This document shows, in pieces, positions 1-8,317 of a stretch of 64,000 nt of DNA. The stretch comes from Flavobacteriales bacterium (GTDB lineage Bacteria; Bacteroidota; Bacteroidia; Flavobacteriales_E; Vicingaceae), in the NCBI GenBank assembly GCA_020635815.1, contig JACJZB010000005.1:124001-188000 (forward strand). The letters run 5' to 3'. Made by a program: the position numbers and the translations under genes. Numbering within the stretch: position 1 is the first letter of the stretch; each line of letters starts with the position of its first letter. The notes beneath the pieces were generated by a model. It was not told where the DNA came from, did no database searches, and saw only the letters and a list, made by a program, of their open reading frames with translations.

Positions 1-23
1 TCCGTTTGGAATGACAAAAGAAA

Positions 24-1313
24 TTATTTACTCATTAACGCCTCAATATCTTCTGCTTCTAATGGAATATTAGCCATTAAATCAATTGGACCATTATTGG
101 TAATCAACACATCGTTCTCTAAACGTATTCCTAAATTTTCTTCTGGAATATAAATACCTGGCTCAACGGTTAAAACCATTCCTGCCTCGAATGGTCTATT
201 ACGTTCTTCTACATCATGCACATCTAATCCCATGTGGTGAGAAGTTCCGTGCATAAAGTATTTTTTGTACAAAGGATTGTTTGGGTCTTGATTTGCAACA
301 GCAGTTGCATCTAACAAACCTAAACCTATTAATTCTTTTTCCATCAAGTTTCCAACCTCAGCATGATACTCTTCGTGCATTGTTCCTGGCACTAACATTG
401 CTGTTGCAGCTTTCATTACTCTTAAAACAGCATTATAAACTTGCTTTTGTCTCTCGGTAAATTTACCGCTAACTGGCACACACCTTGTCATATCTGAAGC
501 GTAATTTCCATACTCTGCACCAACATCTAACAAAATTACATCTCCTGCTTTACACTCTTTATTATTTTCTACATAATGCAATACACATGCACTTGCTCCT
601 GATGCAATAATAGGTTCATAAGCATACCCTCTCGAACGATTCATTAGAAATTCATGAGCTAATTCTGCTTCAATTTCATACTCCATTACTCCAGGTTTAA
701 TAAAACTTAATAGCCTTCTAAATCCTTTTTCGGTAATATTACAAGCATGTTGTATGGTATCAATTTCTAGTTGAGATTTAATTGGACGTAATTTTCTCAT
801 AATTGGAGCCAATCTTTCATACCCATGCAAAGGGTATTTTTCTTTACATGTTTTTCTAAATCGATCATCACGCGTTTCTACTGTGGTAATTGCTCTCAAA
901 TGTTCATTTTGATTTAAATATATATGCGCTGCTTCTGTCATTAAAGAATGGAATATTTGATCAAACTGTGAAGTCCAATAAATTGTTGTTATTCCAGACT
1001 GTTGAGTTGCTTGTTCTTTGGTCAGTTTTGCTCCTTCCCAGATGGCAATTAATTCACTTGTTTCTTTTACAAATAGTATTTCTCTATGTTTAGGATTTGT
1101 AGCATCAGGAAAAATCACTAAAATCGATTCTTCTTGGTCAACTCCACTTAAATATAACAAGTCATTGTTTTGACGAAAAGGCATTAAACCATCAGCATTT
1201 GTTGGCATAATATCATTTGAATTAAAAACCGCAATTGATTTCGGCTTTAAATGTTTTACAAAGTTTGCTCTGTTAGTTATATATAATGATTGATCGATTG
1301 GAGTATATTTCAT
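24..1313 (-). CDS. pepP: Xaa-Pro aminopeptidase (M24B metallopeptidase)
   Basis: Removes an N-terminal residue that precedes proline; a cytosolic dimetal enzyme. The 429-residue length fits the AMP-binding (creatinase-like) N-domain plus pita-bread catalytic domain. The dimetal ligands are visible in order: the Asp pair in DVGAEYGNYASDMTR, the His in HGTSHHMGLDVHD, the Glu in VEPGIY and the Glu in IRLENDV. The start is ATG, with the family-typical N-terminal domain beginning at once. It is divergent from mscL, with 107 bp between them. A CAAATGTA at 1335-1342 (minus-strand TACATTTG) fits a -7 element, but no good -33 was found. The family call is firm; the substrate is known from the family only. 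Confidence 0.95.
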   Translation of the reverse strand: MKYTPIDQSLYITNRANFVKHLKPKSIAVFNSNDIMPTNADGLMPFRQNNDLLYLSGVDQEESILVIFPDATNPKHREILFVKETSELIAIWEGAKLTKEQATQQSGITTIYWTSQFDQIFHSLMTEAAHIYLNQNEHLRAITTVETRDDRFRKTCKEKYPLHGYERLAPIMRKLRPIKSQLEIDTIQHACNITEKGFRRLLSFIKPGVMEYEIEAELAHEFLMNRSRGYAYEPIIASGASACVLHYVENNKECKAGDVILLDVGAEYGNYASDMTRCVPVSGKFTERQKQVYNAVLRVMKAATAMLVPGTMHEEYHAEVGNLMEKELIGLGLLDATAVANQDPNNPLYKKYFMHGTSHHMGLDVHDVEERNRPFEAGMVLTVEPGIYIPEENLGIRLENDVLITNNGPIDLMANIPLEAEDIEALMSK

Positions 1314-1420
1314 GGTGTTTTTATTTTAGTCAAACAAATGTAATTATTCCTCATAAGCTTTGTCAGGTGATTCAATAAAAAAAATTATATAATTTCGCTT
1401 TCAAACTAAAACCAAAAAAC

Positions 1421-1858
1421 ATGTTAAAAGAATTCAAGCAATTTATAAGCAAAGGAAATGTAATGGAAATGGCTGTAGGTTTAATTATGGCTACTTATTT
1501 TGGGGCTATAATTAAATCATTAGTTAACGATATTTTGATGCCCCCTCTTGGGAAAGTTATGGGAGGTGTTGATTTTGCCGATCTTAAAATAGTTATTCAA
1601 GATGCCGTACCTGCTGTGATGGATGGGGAAACAACTGTAACAGAAGCTGTAGCTGAAGTTGCAATTATGTATGGTAACTTTATTAACACTATAATTACTT
1701 TCATCATAGTTGCCTTCTGCATATTTATGGTAGTGAAGACTTACAATAAGATGAAAGAAAAAATGGAGAAGAAAAAAGAAGAAGCTCCAGCTGCACCACC
1801 AGCCCCAACGAAAGAAGAAGTTTTGTTAACTGAGATTAGAGATTTATTGAAAAAATAA
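1421..1858 (+). CDS. mscL: Large-conductance mechanosensitive channel MscL
   Basis: Inner-membrane pentameric channel that opens under membrane tension to relieve osmotic downshock. The 145-residue protein has the MscL pattern: an amphipathic N-terminus (LKEFKQFISKGNVMEMAVG), TM1 with a Gly/Ala-rich pore lining, a periplasmic loop, TM2 around residues 85-105 and a charged Lys/Glu-rich C-terminal bundle ending in EVLLTEIRDLLKK. The extra Ala/Pro stretch before the last helix is common in the family. It is a single gene on the plus strand ending at a shared hairpin terminator with the converging antiporter gene. Confidence 0.96.
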   Translation: MLKEFKQFISKGNVMEMAVGLIMATYFGAIIKSLVNDILMPPLGKVMGGVDFADLKIVIQDAVPAVMDGETTVTEAVAEVAIMYGNFINTIITFIIVAFCIFMVVKTYNKMKEKMEKKKEEAPAAPPAPTKEEVLLTEIRDLLKK

Positions 1859-1877
1859 TTCAAGAAAAAAATCAACT

Positions 1878-1910
1878 AGAAAAGAGCTACTCTTTGAATA
1901 GTTCTTTTCT
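1878..1910. terminator. Bidirectional hairpin between mscL and antiporter
   Basis: A 12-bp stem (AGAAAAGAGCTA against TAGTTCTTTTCT, one G-U pair) with a 9-base loop lies between two converging genes, with A/T-rich tracts on both sides. It reaches into the last codon of the antiporter gene. Confidence 0.7.
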
Positions 1911-3162
1911 ATTCAATACTTTCCTCTTCAGGGTCATAATCTAGATGAGTTTCTGAAGCATCACCAATATTTATTCTCAAGATATCATCTTCCGAACTAC
2001 CGCTAAAAATTAGCCCTAACATCATTACTAAATTAGTTCCTATAATTACCCACGCCAAAATGGCTTCATCAAATGGAACAATATTATAATGCTCAACTAT
2101 TTTGTTAAACAATAATATAGTTACCAAGCCTCGTGGTGCAATTAACATTTGAGGAAAAATAGTACTCTTTAAAAACACTTTAAGATTTAAAGCTCGTGTC
2201 AAAAAGATAACCATCATAATCATCACAGAAATAACAATTGCTTCGTAATGAAATAAGCCTTCAAGGTTCATCGTTAATCCAAAAACCACAAAAAAGAAAG
2301 TTCTAATTAGAAAAGACGTTTCATTAGTTATCATTACAAATTCCTGTCTTATATCTTTTACTTTTTCATGATTAATGAAGCTTTTCAGCTTCCATCTAAA
2401 AAAAGCGTGGGTATTATTTAAGACTAGCCCAAAAATTAAGATAATAAGTAAAGCAGAATAATGAAAATACTCTCCTATAGAATATAATAAAGCGAGTATT
2501 GATAGAAATAAGAAAAATTTAATATCTGTTTTAATCTTATGAAAAACATACACTAAAATATAACTCAACAAAACAGAAAGACCAACAGATATTACAATAT
2601 TCCAAGAAATAGCTTCAAAATAAGACTGTCCAGCTGGCGGTTCTTTAATCCAAAAAGCAAAAAGCATAATTCCAAAAATATCGGAAAGTGTTGCCTCCAG
2701 TATCATAAATTCTTTTTTAGCAGGAATTAAAGTGTGAACACTAGGTATAACAATAGCACTACTTACAACTGACAATGGTATAGCATATAGAAATGCATCA
2801 ATAAAATTAACTTCTAGAAAGTAGTAAATGATTTCTGCAATTAATGAATTTGTAATGCCTAAAATTAGCACTGATGTAGTAAACGCCGCTAAAATTGTTT
2901 TTATATTGTTCCGATGTATTTTAATATCTAATGCTCCCTCAAGCACAATCATCATTAATCCAACAACCCCCAACAAACTTAAATATTGACTTAAATCTGG
3001 AATATTTAGTCCAACTGATTTCACTAAAAACTGAATTGCAACACCAGTACCTATCAGAAATAGGACTGATGGAATTTTAGTCCATTTAGATATTTGTGTA
3101 AACAAATAAGAAAACACAATTAGTAAACTCGATAAAATAACAATTACATAAGGGTTTTCCAT
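1909..3162 (-). CDS. Cation:proton antiporter (CPA family membrane protein)
   Basis: A 417-residue polytopic membrane protein with about 12 hydrophobic segments and a short acidic C-terminal tail. The overall pattern is that of Na+/H+ exchangers: an early LFLIGTGVAIQFLV helix, MIVLEGALDIKIH, then a polar intramembrane stretch SVVSSAIVIPSVHTL followed by LEATLSDIFGI, where CPA proteins place the ion-binding acidic residue. The expected role is sodium or potassium export coupled to proton uptake. There is no Rossmann TrkA domain, so it is more CPA1-like than KefB-like. The exact ion cannot be read. A CAAAGATA at 3185-3192 (reverse -7 element) lies just upstream. Confidence 0.8.
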   Translation of the reverse strand: MENPYVIVILSSLLIVFSYLFTQISKWTKIPSVLFLIGTGVAIQFLVKSVGLNIPDLSQYLSLLGVVGLMMIVLEGALDIKIHRNNIKTILAAFTTSVLILGITNSLIAEIIYYFLEVNFIDAFLYAIPLSVVSSAIVIPSVHTLIPAKKEFMILEATLSDIFGIMLFAFWIKEPPAGQSYFEAISWNIVISVGLSVLLSYILVYVFHKIKTDIKFFLFLSILALLYSIGEYFHYSALLIILIFGLVLNNTHAFFRWKLKSFINHEKVKDIRQEFVMITNETSFLIRTFFFVVFGLTMNLEGLFHYEAIVISVMIMMVIFLTRALNLKVFLKSTIFPQMLIAPRGLVTILLFNKIVEHYNIVPFDEAILAWVIIGTNLVMMLGLIFSGSSEDDILRINIGDASETHLDYDPEEESIE

Positions 3163-3296
3163 TAAAACAACTTTTTAAAGTTTTCAAAGATAACAATTCA
3201 CTTGTTCTCTTTATAAGATATTGGCAACAACATATTTACTAGATATCATAAGTAAGACTTATTTTAACATTAGAAGTTATATCTCTAAAAAAATAA

Positions 3297-3845
3297 TATA
3301 GTTGTATTATCTCAATTTTAAGATTTGCTAACCTTTTACTTGATTTCCTTACCATTAAACAAACTCAAACTGACAATCTGCCTGAAGTTGGAATTGTGAT
3401 GAGTAATAATGCAAAAACAGTTTGGGAGCATAAGTTAGGAAACCAAGAATACAAAAACTACCCATTTACATTTTACGATAAAAACAATTTCTATGCTCCA
3501 TTTGCATCTGGGTCTGCTAAGTATGATACAATGATAGTTATTCCATGTTCAATGGGCACATTAAGACGAATTGCAAACGGCATTTCTAACGACTTATTAA
3601 CCAAAGCAGCTGATGTTATTTTAAAAGAAAGACGAAAGTTAATATTGGTTGTTAGAGAAACTCCTTACAACTTGATTCACCTAAACAATATGAAAACAGT
3701 AAGTGAAGCTGCTGGAATTATTTGCCCTGCTACACCATCTTTTTACAGTCAGCCAAAAACTGTAGAGGAAGTTGCTCAAACCGTTGTTAATCGGATGATA
3801 GATTTAATGGATCTTGAAAATGACTCTTATCGATGGGGAAATTAG
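3297..3845 (+). pseudogene. ubiX: UbiX-family flavin prenyltransferase, N-terminus lost
   Basis: UbiX joins a dimethylallyl group to FMN to make the prenyl-FMN cofactor of UbiD-type decarboxylases. Family hallmarks in the body are intact: VMSNNAKTVWEH, the CSMGTLRRIANG loop, RETPYN and the C-terminal PSFYSQPKT. The frame is open from 3297, and its residues before the first usable start (GTG at 3396) still match UbiX (FANLLLDFL, DNLPEVGI), so homology begins upstream of any start codon in this frame. The N-terminal strand and GASG loop that hold the FMN phosphate are missing. A trace of the first strand (ATA GTT GTA, Ile-Val-Val) sits in another frame at 3298-3306. Translation from 3396 gives 149 residues against roughly 185-190 in the family. 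Most likely a recent pseudogene; an unconventional start making a non-canonical protein is less likely. Confidence 0.7.
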
Positions 3846-3857
3846 AAAAATTGCATA

Positions 3858-3895
3858 TTACAAAGCCCTAAACATTTCTATTTAGAGCTTTGTAA
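3858..3895. terminator. Bidirectional hairpin after the ubiX remnant
   Basis: A 15-bp stem with one mismatch (TTACAAAGCCCTAAA against TTTAGAGCTTTGTAA) and an 8-base loop lies between converging genes, so it can end transcription from both sides. Confidence 0.65.
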
Positions 3896-3908
3896 ATTAT
3901 AAAACCTA

Positions 3909-5021
3909 TTATTGAACAATTAATTTTTGCTGTTTAACAGAGCCTCCAACTCTAAGAGTAACAAAATAAATTCCTTTATCTAATGAGGAGATATTTATAG
4001 GTAATTGCACTGTCCCTGTAATATCATATTCTCTATTTGCTACAAGTTTTCCTGTCATATCAATTATACTAACATTCACATCTTTGTGCTCATTATTTAT
4101 AATTTCAATATAAGTTACTCCATTTGTAGGATTTGGAAATAAACTAAAATTCAACTTCTTAGTTAATTTTTCTTCTACCCCAACAGAACAAGAGGTAAAA
4201 CCATTAGCTACCGCAGTAGCAATTGATTCTTGAGCAGCATTATCAACATCTCCTGATGGATCAGCTAAAAAGCTGATAATATGAATATTATTTTCATCCC
4301 ATTCAATTGGCAATGAAAAACTAAAACAGACATTAAAAGATTCTCCAATATTAAGAGTTGTTGGAAACAAATTATCCGCCCCTTCAAAACTAGGGGAAAT
4401 CATCCTTGCGACATGATTGTAAACCATTTCAGATGCCGGAACTGGATCTGATAACAACTCAAATCCTCCCATAACACCTTGCCCACCTCCAGAATAATAA
4501 TTCGATTGATCATACCCTGAAGTAGTTCCTGTAACTCCATCTTCAGTTAATATAACGCCTAGCTTCCAATTTCCTGAAGTTGCCATTTGAAAATCAACTG
4601 TAACCGACACCTCCAATTGACGTGATGACACATTATAAAGTGCTCCGTTTGTTAAAAATGCAACCGGTGGATTTTCTACTTCATCTAAAAAATCAGCCTC
4701 CACATCTGTGGGATCTATTCCCCAATAACCACTTCTATTTACAGTCATCAAAGGATACATACCACCTATTAAATCATTTAACCCGTCCTTGTAAATAACA
4801 TTTTCCATTGGATCACTACTATGAATCGCCACAGCAATCCAATGATCTGGATACGTATTTGACATATAATCCATATAAACAGTACCTCTAGGACAGTTAC
4901 CACACCAAGTTCCTGTTTGTTCTTCGCCTAAAACAACTTTTCCTAAAGCAGGATTAAAATTCTGGGAAATAAGTGAAGTACATAAAATTATACCTACACC
5001 AGTTAATAAAATCTTTCTCAT
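3909..5021 (-). CDS. Exported Omp28-like thioredoxin-fold protein with T9SS sorting domain
   Basis: A 370-residue exported protein. After a signal peptide (residues 1-19) comes VVLGEEQTGTWCGNCPRGTV, a thioredoxin-like segment with CxxC as in Omp28-related outer membrane proteins of Bacteroidota. The last ~80 residues are a type A T9SS sorting domain: SLFPNPTNG near the start, a GKLV strand, then LDKGIYFVTLRVGG and the basic end KQQKLIVQ. It is expected to cross the outer membrane by type IX secretion. A disulfide-related role is possible from the CxxC but not shown. It is transcribed alone, with a CAAAAATA (reverse -7) at 5053-5060 about 32 bp upstream. Confidence 0.85.
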   Translation of the reverse strand: MRKILLTGVGIILCTSLISQNFNPALGKVVLGEEQTGTWCGNCPRGTVYMDYMSNTYPDHWIAVAIHSSDPMENVIYKDGLNDLIGGMYPLMTVNRSGYWGIDPTDVEADFLDEVENPPVAFLTNGALYNVSSRQLEVSVTVDFQMATSGNWKLGVILTEDGVTGTTSGYDQSNYYSGGGQGVMGGFELLSDPVPASEMVYNHVARMISPSFEGADNLFPTTLNIGESFNVCFSFSLPIEWDENNIHIISFLADPSGDVDNAAQESIATAVANGFTSCSVGVEEKLTKKLNFSLFPNPTNGVTYIEIINNEHKDVNVSIIDMTGKLVANREYDITGTVQLPINISSLDKGIYFVTLRVGGSVKQQKLIVQ

Positions 5022-5052
5022 AACAATTTAGATTTAAATTAGAAATTTTAAC

Positions 5053-5060
5053 CAAAAATA
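5053..5060 (-). promoter_or_regulatory. Candidate -7 element for the Omp28-like gene
   Basis: Reads TATTTTTG on the minus strand, an exact match to the Bacteroidota TAnnTTTG element, 32 bp before the start codon. No convincing -33 TTTG was found at the usual spacing. The rest of the 196-bp gap (5022-5217) is AT-rich without other visible structure. Confidence 0.35.
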
Positions 5061-5217
5061 TTATTCAACTACTCTCAAATAAAATTTGATTTTTATATCT
5101 ATTAAAACTCTAAACAATAATAAACACCAGATAAACCATAAATATAAAGGAATTATTGATTTTAAAAATTAAACCTCTAAAACAGATAGGTTGGAATTAA
5201 ATCGATTTGGAAAATCG

Positions 5218-6147
5218 CTAATCTTTTAAAAACTCAATATTTCGTTTTACTCCTTTAAACTTAGTTCGCTTAACTGGTGATTTCTTAAATATTTCTCGAT
5301 ATATTTCTTCGGTAATATCTATCCATTCTTCTTTTGAATAATCTAACAATTTAGGATGCGGATTAAAGAATGGTTCATTATGAGGTTTTGAGAATCTATT
5401 CCATGGACAAACATCTTGACATATATCACAACCAAACATCCAATCGTCAAACTTGCCTTTCATTTCATTGGGAAGAATTTCGTCTTTCAATTCAATCGTA
5501 AAGTAAGAAATGCATTTACTTCCATTTACTACTTTTCCTGGCAAAATTGCTTCTGTTGGGCAAGCATCTATACATGCTGTACATGTACCACAATAATCTT
5601 TAATCGGATTGTCGTATTCCAATTCTAAATCCAAAATAATTTCAGCTAAAAAAAAGAATGATCCGTTTTTAGGTTGTATTAACATTGCATTTTTACCTAT
5701 CCAACCTAACCCACTTTTTTTTGCCCACGCCCTATCTAAAACTGGTGCAGAATCGGTATAGATTTCTGCATTAACTTCACCTATTTCTTCATGTATAAAG
5801 CTGACAAACTCTTTTAGCTTATTTTTTATAATAGAGTGATAATCTTGCCCGTAAGCATATTTAGATATTTTAAAAGTATCTTCTCGTTGCTCCTTTTCAG
5901 GGAAATAATTATACATTAATGAGATTACAGACTTCGAGCCTTCAACCAATTTTGTAGGGTCTAAACGTTTATCAAAATAGTTTTCCATGTACTGCATGTT
6001 ACCATGCATATTTTGGTTTAACCATTTTTCAAGCCTTGGAGCTTCCTCTTCTAGAAACTCGGCTTTAGCAATACCACAAAAAGAAAAACCCAAGCGAGTA
6101 GCTTCGGATTTAATTTGTTGGGTGTATTTAGATTTAAAGGAATTCAT
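5218..6147 (-). CDS. queG: Epoxyqueuosine reductase
   Basis: Catalyses the last step of queuosine synthesis in tRNA, reducing epoxyqueuosine to queuosine with a cobalamin and two [4Fe-4S] clusters. Both cluster motifs are visible: CGTCTACIDACPTEAI and CDICQDVCPWNRF. The catalytic Asp region DSAPVLDRAWAKKSGLGWIG is also intact. The 309-residue length is that of the short form without the C-terminal HEAT repeats found in some Gram-positive versions. It follows ruvB on the same strand after a 157-bp gap that contains two short hairpins. Confidence 0.96.
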   Translation of the reverse strand: MNSFKSKYTQQIKSEATRLGFSFCGIAKAEFLEEEAPRLEKWLNQNMHGNMQYMENYFDKRLDPTKLVEGSKSVISLMYNYFPEKEQREDTFKISKYAYGQDYHSIIKNKLKEFVSFIHEEIGEVNAEIYTDSAPVLDRAWAKKSGLGWIGKNAMLIQPKNGSFFFLAEIILDLELEYDNPIKDYCGTCTACIDACPTEAILPGKVVNGSKCISYFTIELKDEILPNEMKGKFDDWMFGCDICQDVCPWNRFSKPHNEPFFNPHPKLLDYSKEEWIDITEEIYREIFKKSPVKRTKFKGVKRNIEFLKD

Positions 6148-6168
6148 CTATTTAAAATCTATTTTTCA

Positions 6169-6191
6169 GTCGCTCGGTTTTACCGAGTGAC
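6169..6191. repeat. Short palindromic element, CCGAG type
   Basis: GTCGCTCGG and CCGAGTGAC form a 9-bp stem (one G-U) with a 5-base loop. It shares the CTCGG/CCGAG core with the second hairpin 60 bp away, which suggests one dispersed family. There is no T-tract on either side, so a terminator role is doubtful. Confidence 0.55.
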
Positions 6192-6251
6192 GAATATTCA
6201 TTCTGCTTGTAGCAAATTTAATTGATTACTATCAAAGATAGTTTTTATATA

Positions 6252-6281
6252 GTTCACTCGGCTGAAGCCGAGCGAATGAAC
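6252..6281. repeat. Second CCGAG-type palindromic element
   Basis: CTCGGC and GCCGAG around a TGAA loop, with GTTCA and TGAAC outside; a CGAA bulge lies on one side. It is related to the hairpin at 6169-6191. It lies just downstream of ruvB on the minus strand and could also slow transcription there. Confidence 0.55.
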
Positions 6282-6304
6282 TAAAGCTCAACAATACAAT
6301 ATTG

Positions 6305-7327
6305 TTAAAATAAATTCCCTTGACTTGGATTTTTGATTCTTCCTAAATGTTTGTATGCTTTTTCGGTTACCTCTCTACCTCTTGGAGTTCGCATAATAAA
6401 ACCTTCTTTAATTAGAAAAGGTTCGTAAACTTCTTCAATGGTTCCTGCTTGTTCGCTAACAGCAGTAGCAATAGTAGTTAACCCAACAGGCCCTCCTTTA
6501 AATTTATCTATAATGGTTGTTAATATACGGTTGTCCATATCATCCAACCCATGTTTATCTACATTTAAAGCAGTTAATCCAAATAACGATATTTCTTTTG
6601 TAACCGTACCGTCACCTTTTACTTGTGCGAAATCCCGTATTCTTCTTAATAAAGAATTTGAAATACGTGGTGTCCCCCTACTTCTTCCAGCAATTTCATA
6701 GGCTGCATCTTCATCAATAGCAACTTTTAAAATATCAGATGAACGCTGAATTATTTTAGCTAATAAATCAGTATCATAATACTCTAATCGGGAAGTTATT
6801 CCAAAACGAGCTCTTAAAGGCGAAGTCAACAATCCTGTTCTTGTCGTTGCTCCAACCAAAGTAAATGGGTTCAACTCTATTTGTACACTTCTTGCATTTG
6901 GTCCAGAATCAATCATAATATCAATTCTGTAATCTTCCATTGCTGAGTACAAATACTCCTCTACAACAGCTGATAGTCGATGTATCTCATCAATAAACAA
7001 TACATCTCCTTCTTCAAGGTTGGTTAATAAGCCTGCTAAATCACCTGGTTTTTCTAAAACTGGACCAGATGTAATCTTAAAACCAACATTTAACTCGTTT
7101 GCAATAATATTTGCTAAGGTTGTTTTCCCCAATCCAGGAGGGCCGTGCAACAACACATGATCTAATGCTTCATCTCTTTGTTTTGCAGCCTCAACAAAAA
7201 CTTTAAGGTTATCAATTACCGGTTGCTGACCAGTAAAATCTTTAAAAGACAATGGTCTTAATGCTTTTTCATACTCCTTTTCGTTTGGAGTAAAATTGTA
7301 ATCGCTTGCATCAAGATTCTCGTTCAT
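6305..7327 (-). CDS. ruvB: Holliday junction branch migration ATPase RuvB
   Basis: Hexameric AAA+ motor that, with RuvA, drives branch migration during recombinational repair. Its 340-residue length is usual. The Walker A motif GPPGLGKTTLA, the Walker B DEIHRL, the sensor region VGATTRTGLL and the C-terminal winged helix ending near RTPRGREVTEKAY are all present. It has an ATG start. It is the next gene after the outer-membrane-like protein of the oxidase cluster on the minus strand, 50 bp away. Confidence 0.98.
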   Translation of the reverse strand: MNENLDASDYNFTPNEKEYEKALRPLSFKDFTGQQPVIDNLKVFVEAAKQRDEALDHVLLHGPPGLGKTTLANIIANELNVGFKITSGPVLEKPGDLAGLLTNLEEGDVLFIDEIHRLSAVVEEYLYSAMEDYRIDIMIDSGPNARSVQIELNPFTLVGATTRTGLLTSPLRARFGITSRLEYYDTDLLAKIIQRSSDILKVAIDEDAAYEIAGRSRGTPRISNSLLRRIRDFAQVKGDGTVTKEISLFGLTALNVDKHGLDDMDNRILTTIIDKFKGGPVGLTTIATAVSEQAGTIEEVYEPFLIKEGFIMRTPRGREVTEKAYKHLGRIKNPSQGNLF

Positions 7328-7377
7328 AACTCAAATTTAATAAATATTCAATTGAGGAAGTTCGTGTACTAAGGTAA

Positions 7378-8046
7378 TTATTCTGCTTGAATTTCTTTTC
7401 CTGTAATTGTTCGAACTATTTCCCCTAAATAAATTTTAGCTTTAAATATAAAAACTGGCGAAGTTAAGTGCTCCGATATATTTTTGTTTTTATATAAAAC
7501 TAAACGATATCCTATTCCCGAACCAATTCCCACCCACCGAACTATTTTATAATCAATAAGCATAGATGGTTCATAAGAAAGAATAAATGACTGATTTACT
7601 TTTTCTTTAGCTTCAGTTAGTGCGTTAAAATATTGGTAATATCCTCTTCCTATTCCAAATTGGATAGAAATATTAAATTCCCATTTTTTACTATTATGAT
7701 AGATATATTCTAAATATGGAGAGATGTATTCATAATATAAATCTGCTTTGTATTTTACATCTTCTTTTATAATTGATGATTTAGAAGGAGAAATAAGTCG
7801 ATTATACCCTAACCCCATTTTAAATTCACGATTAAAACTCAAGCCTAACTTTACTCCTGTAGTTCTAATGTCGCTTGCTGCAATAAAAGAAAATCGAGTG
7901 TCTAATTTCACATCGAGCTTTGGTTTTGTTTTAAAAGAAGTTCGAAAATCTTCTTCAAAAACACCTACTTGTTGATTAGACTGACTATAAATGAAAAAAG
8001 AAAAAAAAGAAAAAAAGAAAAGAAAATACGTTTTAATTATAGTCAT
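7378..8046 (-). CDS. Predicted outer-membrane beta-barrel protein of unknown function
   Basis: A 222-residue protein with a long hydrophobic signal peptide ending SQSN around residue 23, followed by alternating aromatic and polar strands typical of a small beta barrel (LGLSFNREFKMGLGYNRLIS, WVGIGSGIGYRLVLY). I do not recognise the family. Its start is 10 bp after the stop of the small CxxC protein gene, so it probably belongs to the SCO1 transcript; whether it has anything to do with respiration is unknown. Confidence 0.7.
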   Translation of the reverse strand: MTIIKTYFLFFFSFFSFFIYSQSNQQVGVFEEDFRTSFKTKPKLDVKLDTRFSFIAASDIRTTGVKLGLSFNREFKMGLGYNRLISPSKSSIIKEDVKYKADLYYEYISPYLEYIYHNSKKWEFNISIQFGIGRGYYQYFNALTEAKEKVNQSFILSYEPSMLIDYKIVRWVGIGSGIGYRLVLYKNKNISEHLTSPVFIFKAKIYLGEIVRTITGKEIQAE

Positions 8047-8056
8047 TATATTAATT

Positions 8057-8293
8057 CTAAACTTCTGACTTATTGTTTTTATAATGTCTATAAATAAAGT
8101 ATCCTACTCCTCCTATTAATAAATATGGTATAAACATAAGGTATAAAATTCCTTCATTTATTCCTTGTGCAGCAGTTCCTCCTCCTTCTAAATCAGAAAC
8201 AGCTACAGCTTTACACATAGCACATTGTGCATTAGCTGTAAAAGTAACTCCAAGAAATAAAATTACCAATACTATATGTTTTACAAACTGCAT
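8057..8293 (-). CDS. Small exported membrane protein with CxxC, SCO1-linked
   Basis: 78 residues: a signal-type N-terminus ending TANAQ, then CAMCKAVAVSD, a Gly-rich linker, one strong membrane helix (about residues 50-67) and a basic tail. The topology suggests a CxxC pair on the periplasmic face anchored by a C-terminal helix. It lies 24 bp downstream of SCO1 in the same direction. Context and cysteines suggest a helper in copper delivery or thiol chemistry for the oxidase, but that is inference; no family was recognised. Confidence 0.75.
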   Translation of the reverse strand: MQFVKHIVLVILFLGVTFTANAQCAMCKAVAVSDLEGGGTAAQGINEGILYLMFIPYLLIGGVGYFIYRHYKNNKSEV

Positions 8294-8317
8294 AACACAA
8301 AGTTACTTAAATTACTC

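Noticed and set aside
3396..3845. A complete 149-residue ubiX gene starting with GTG
   Set aside because: UbiX homology continues upstream of the GTG in the same frame and the FMN loop is missing, so this is a broken gene rather than a short normal one.
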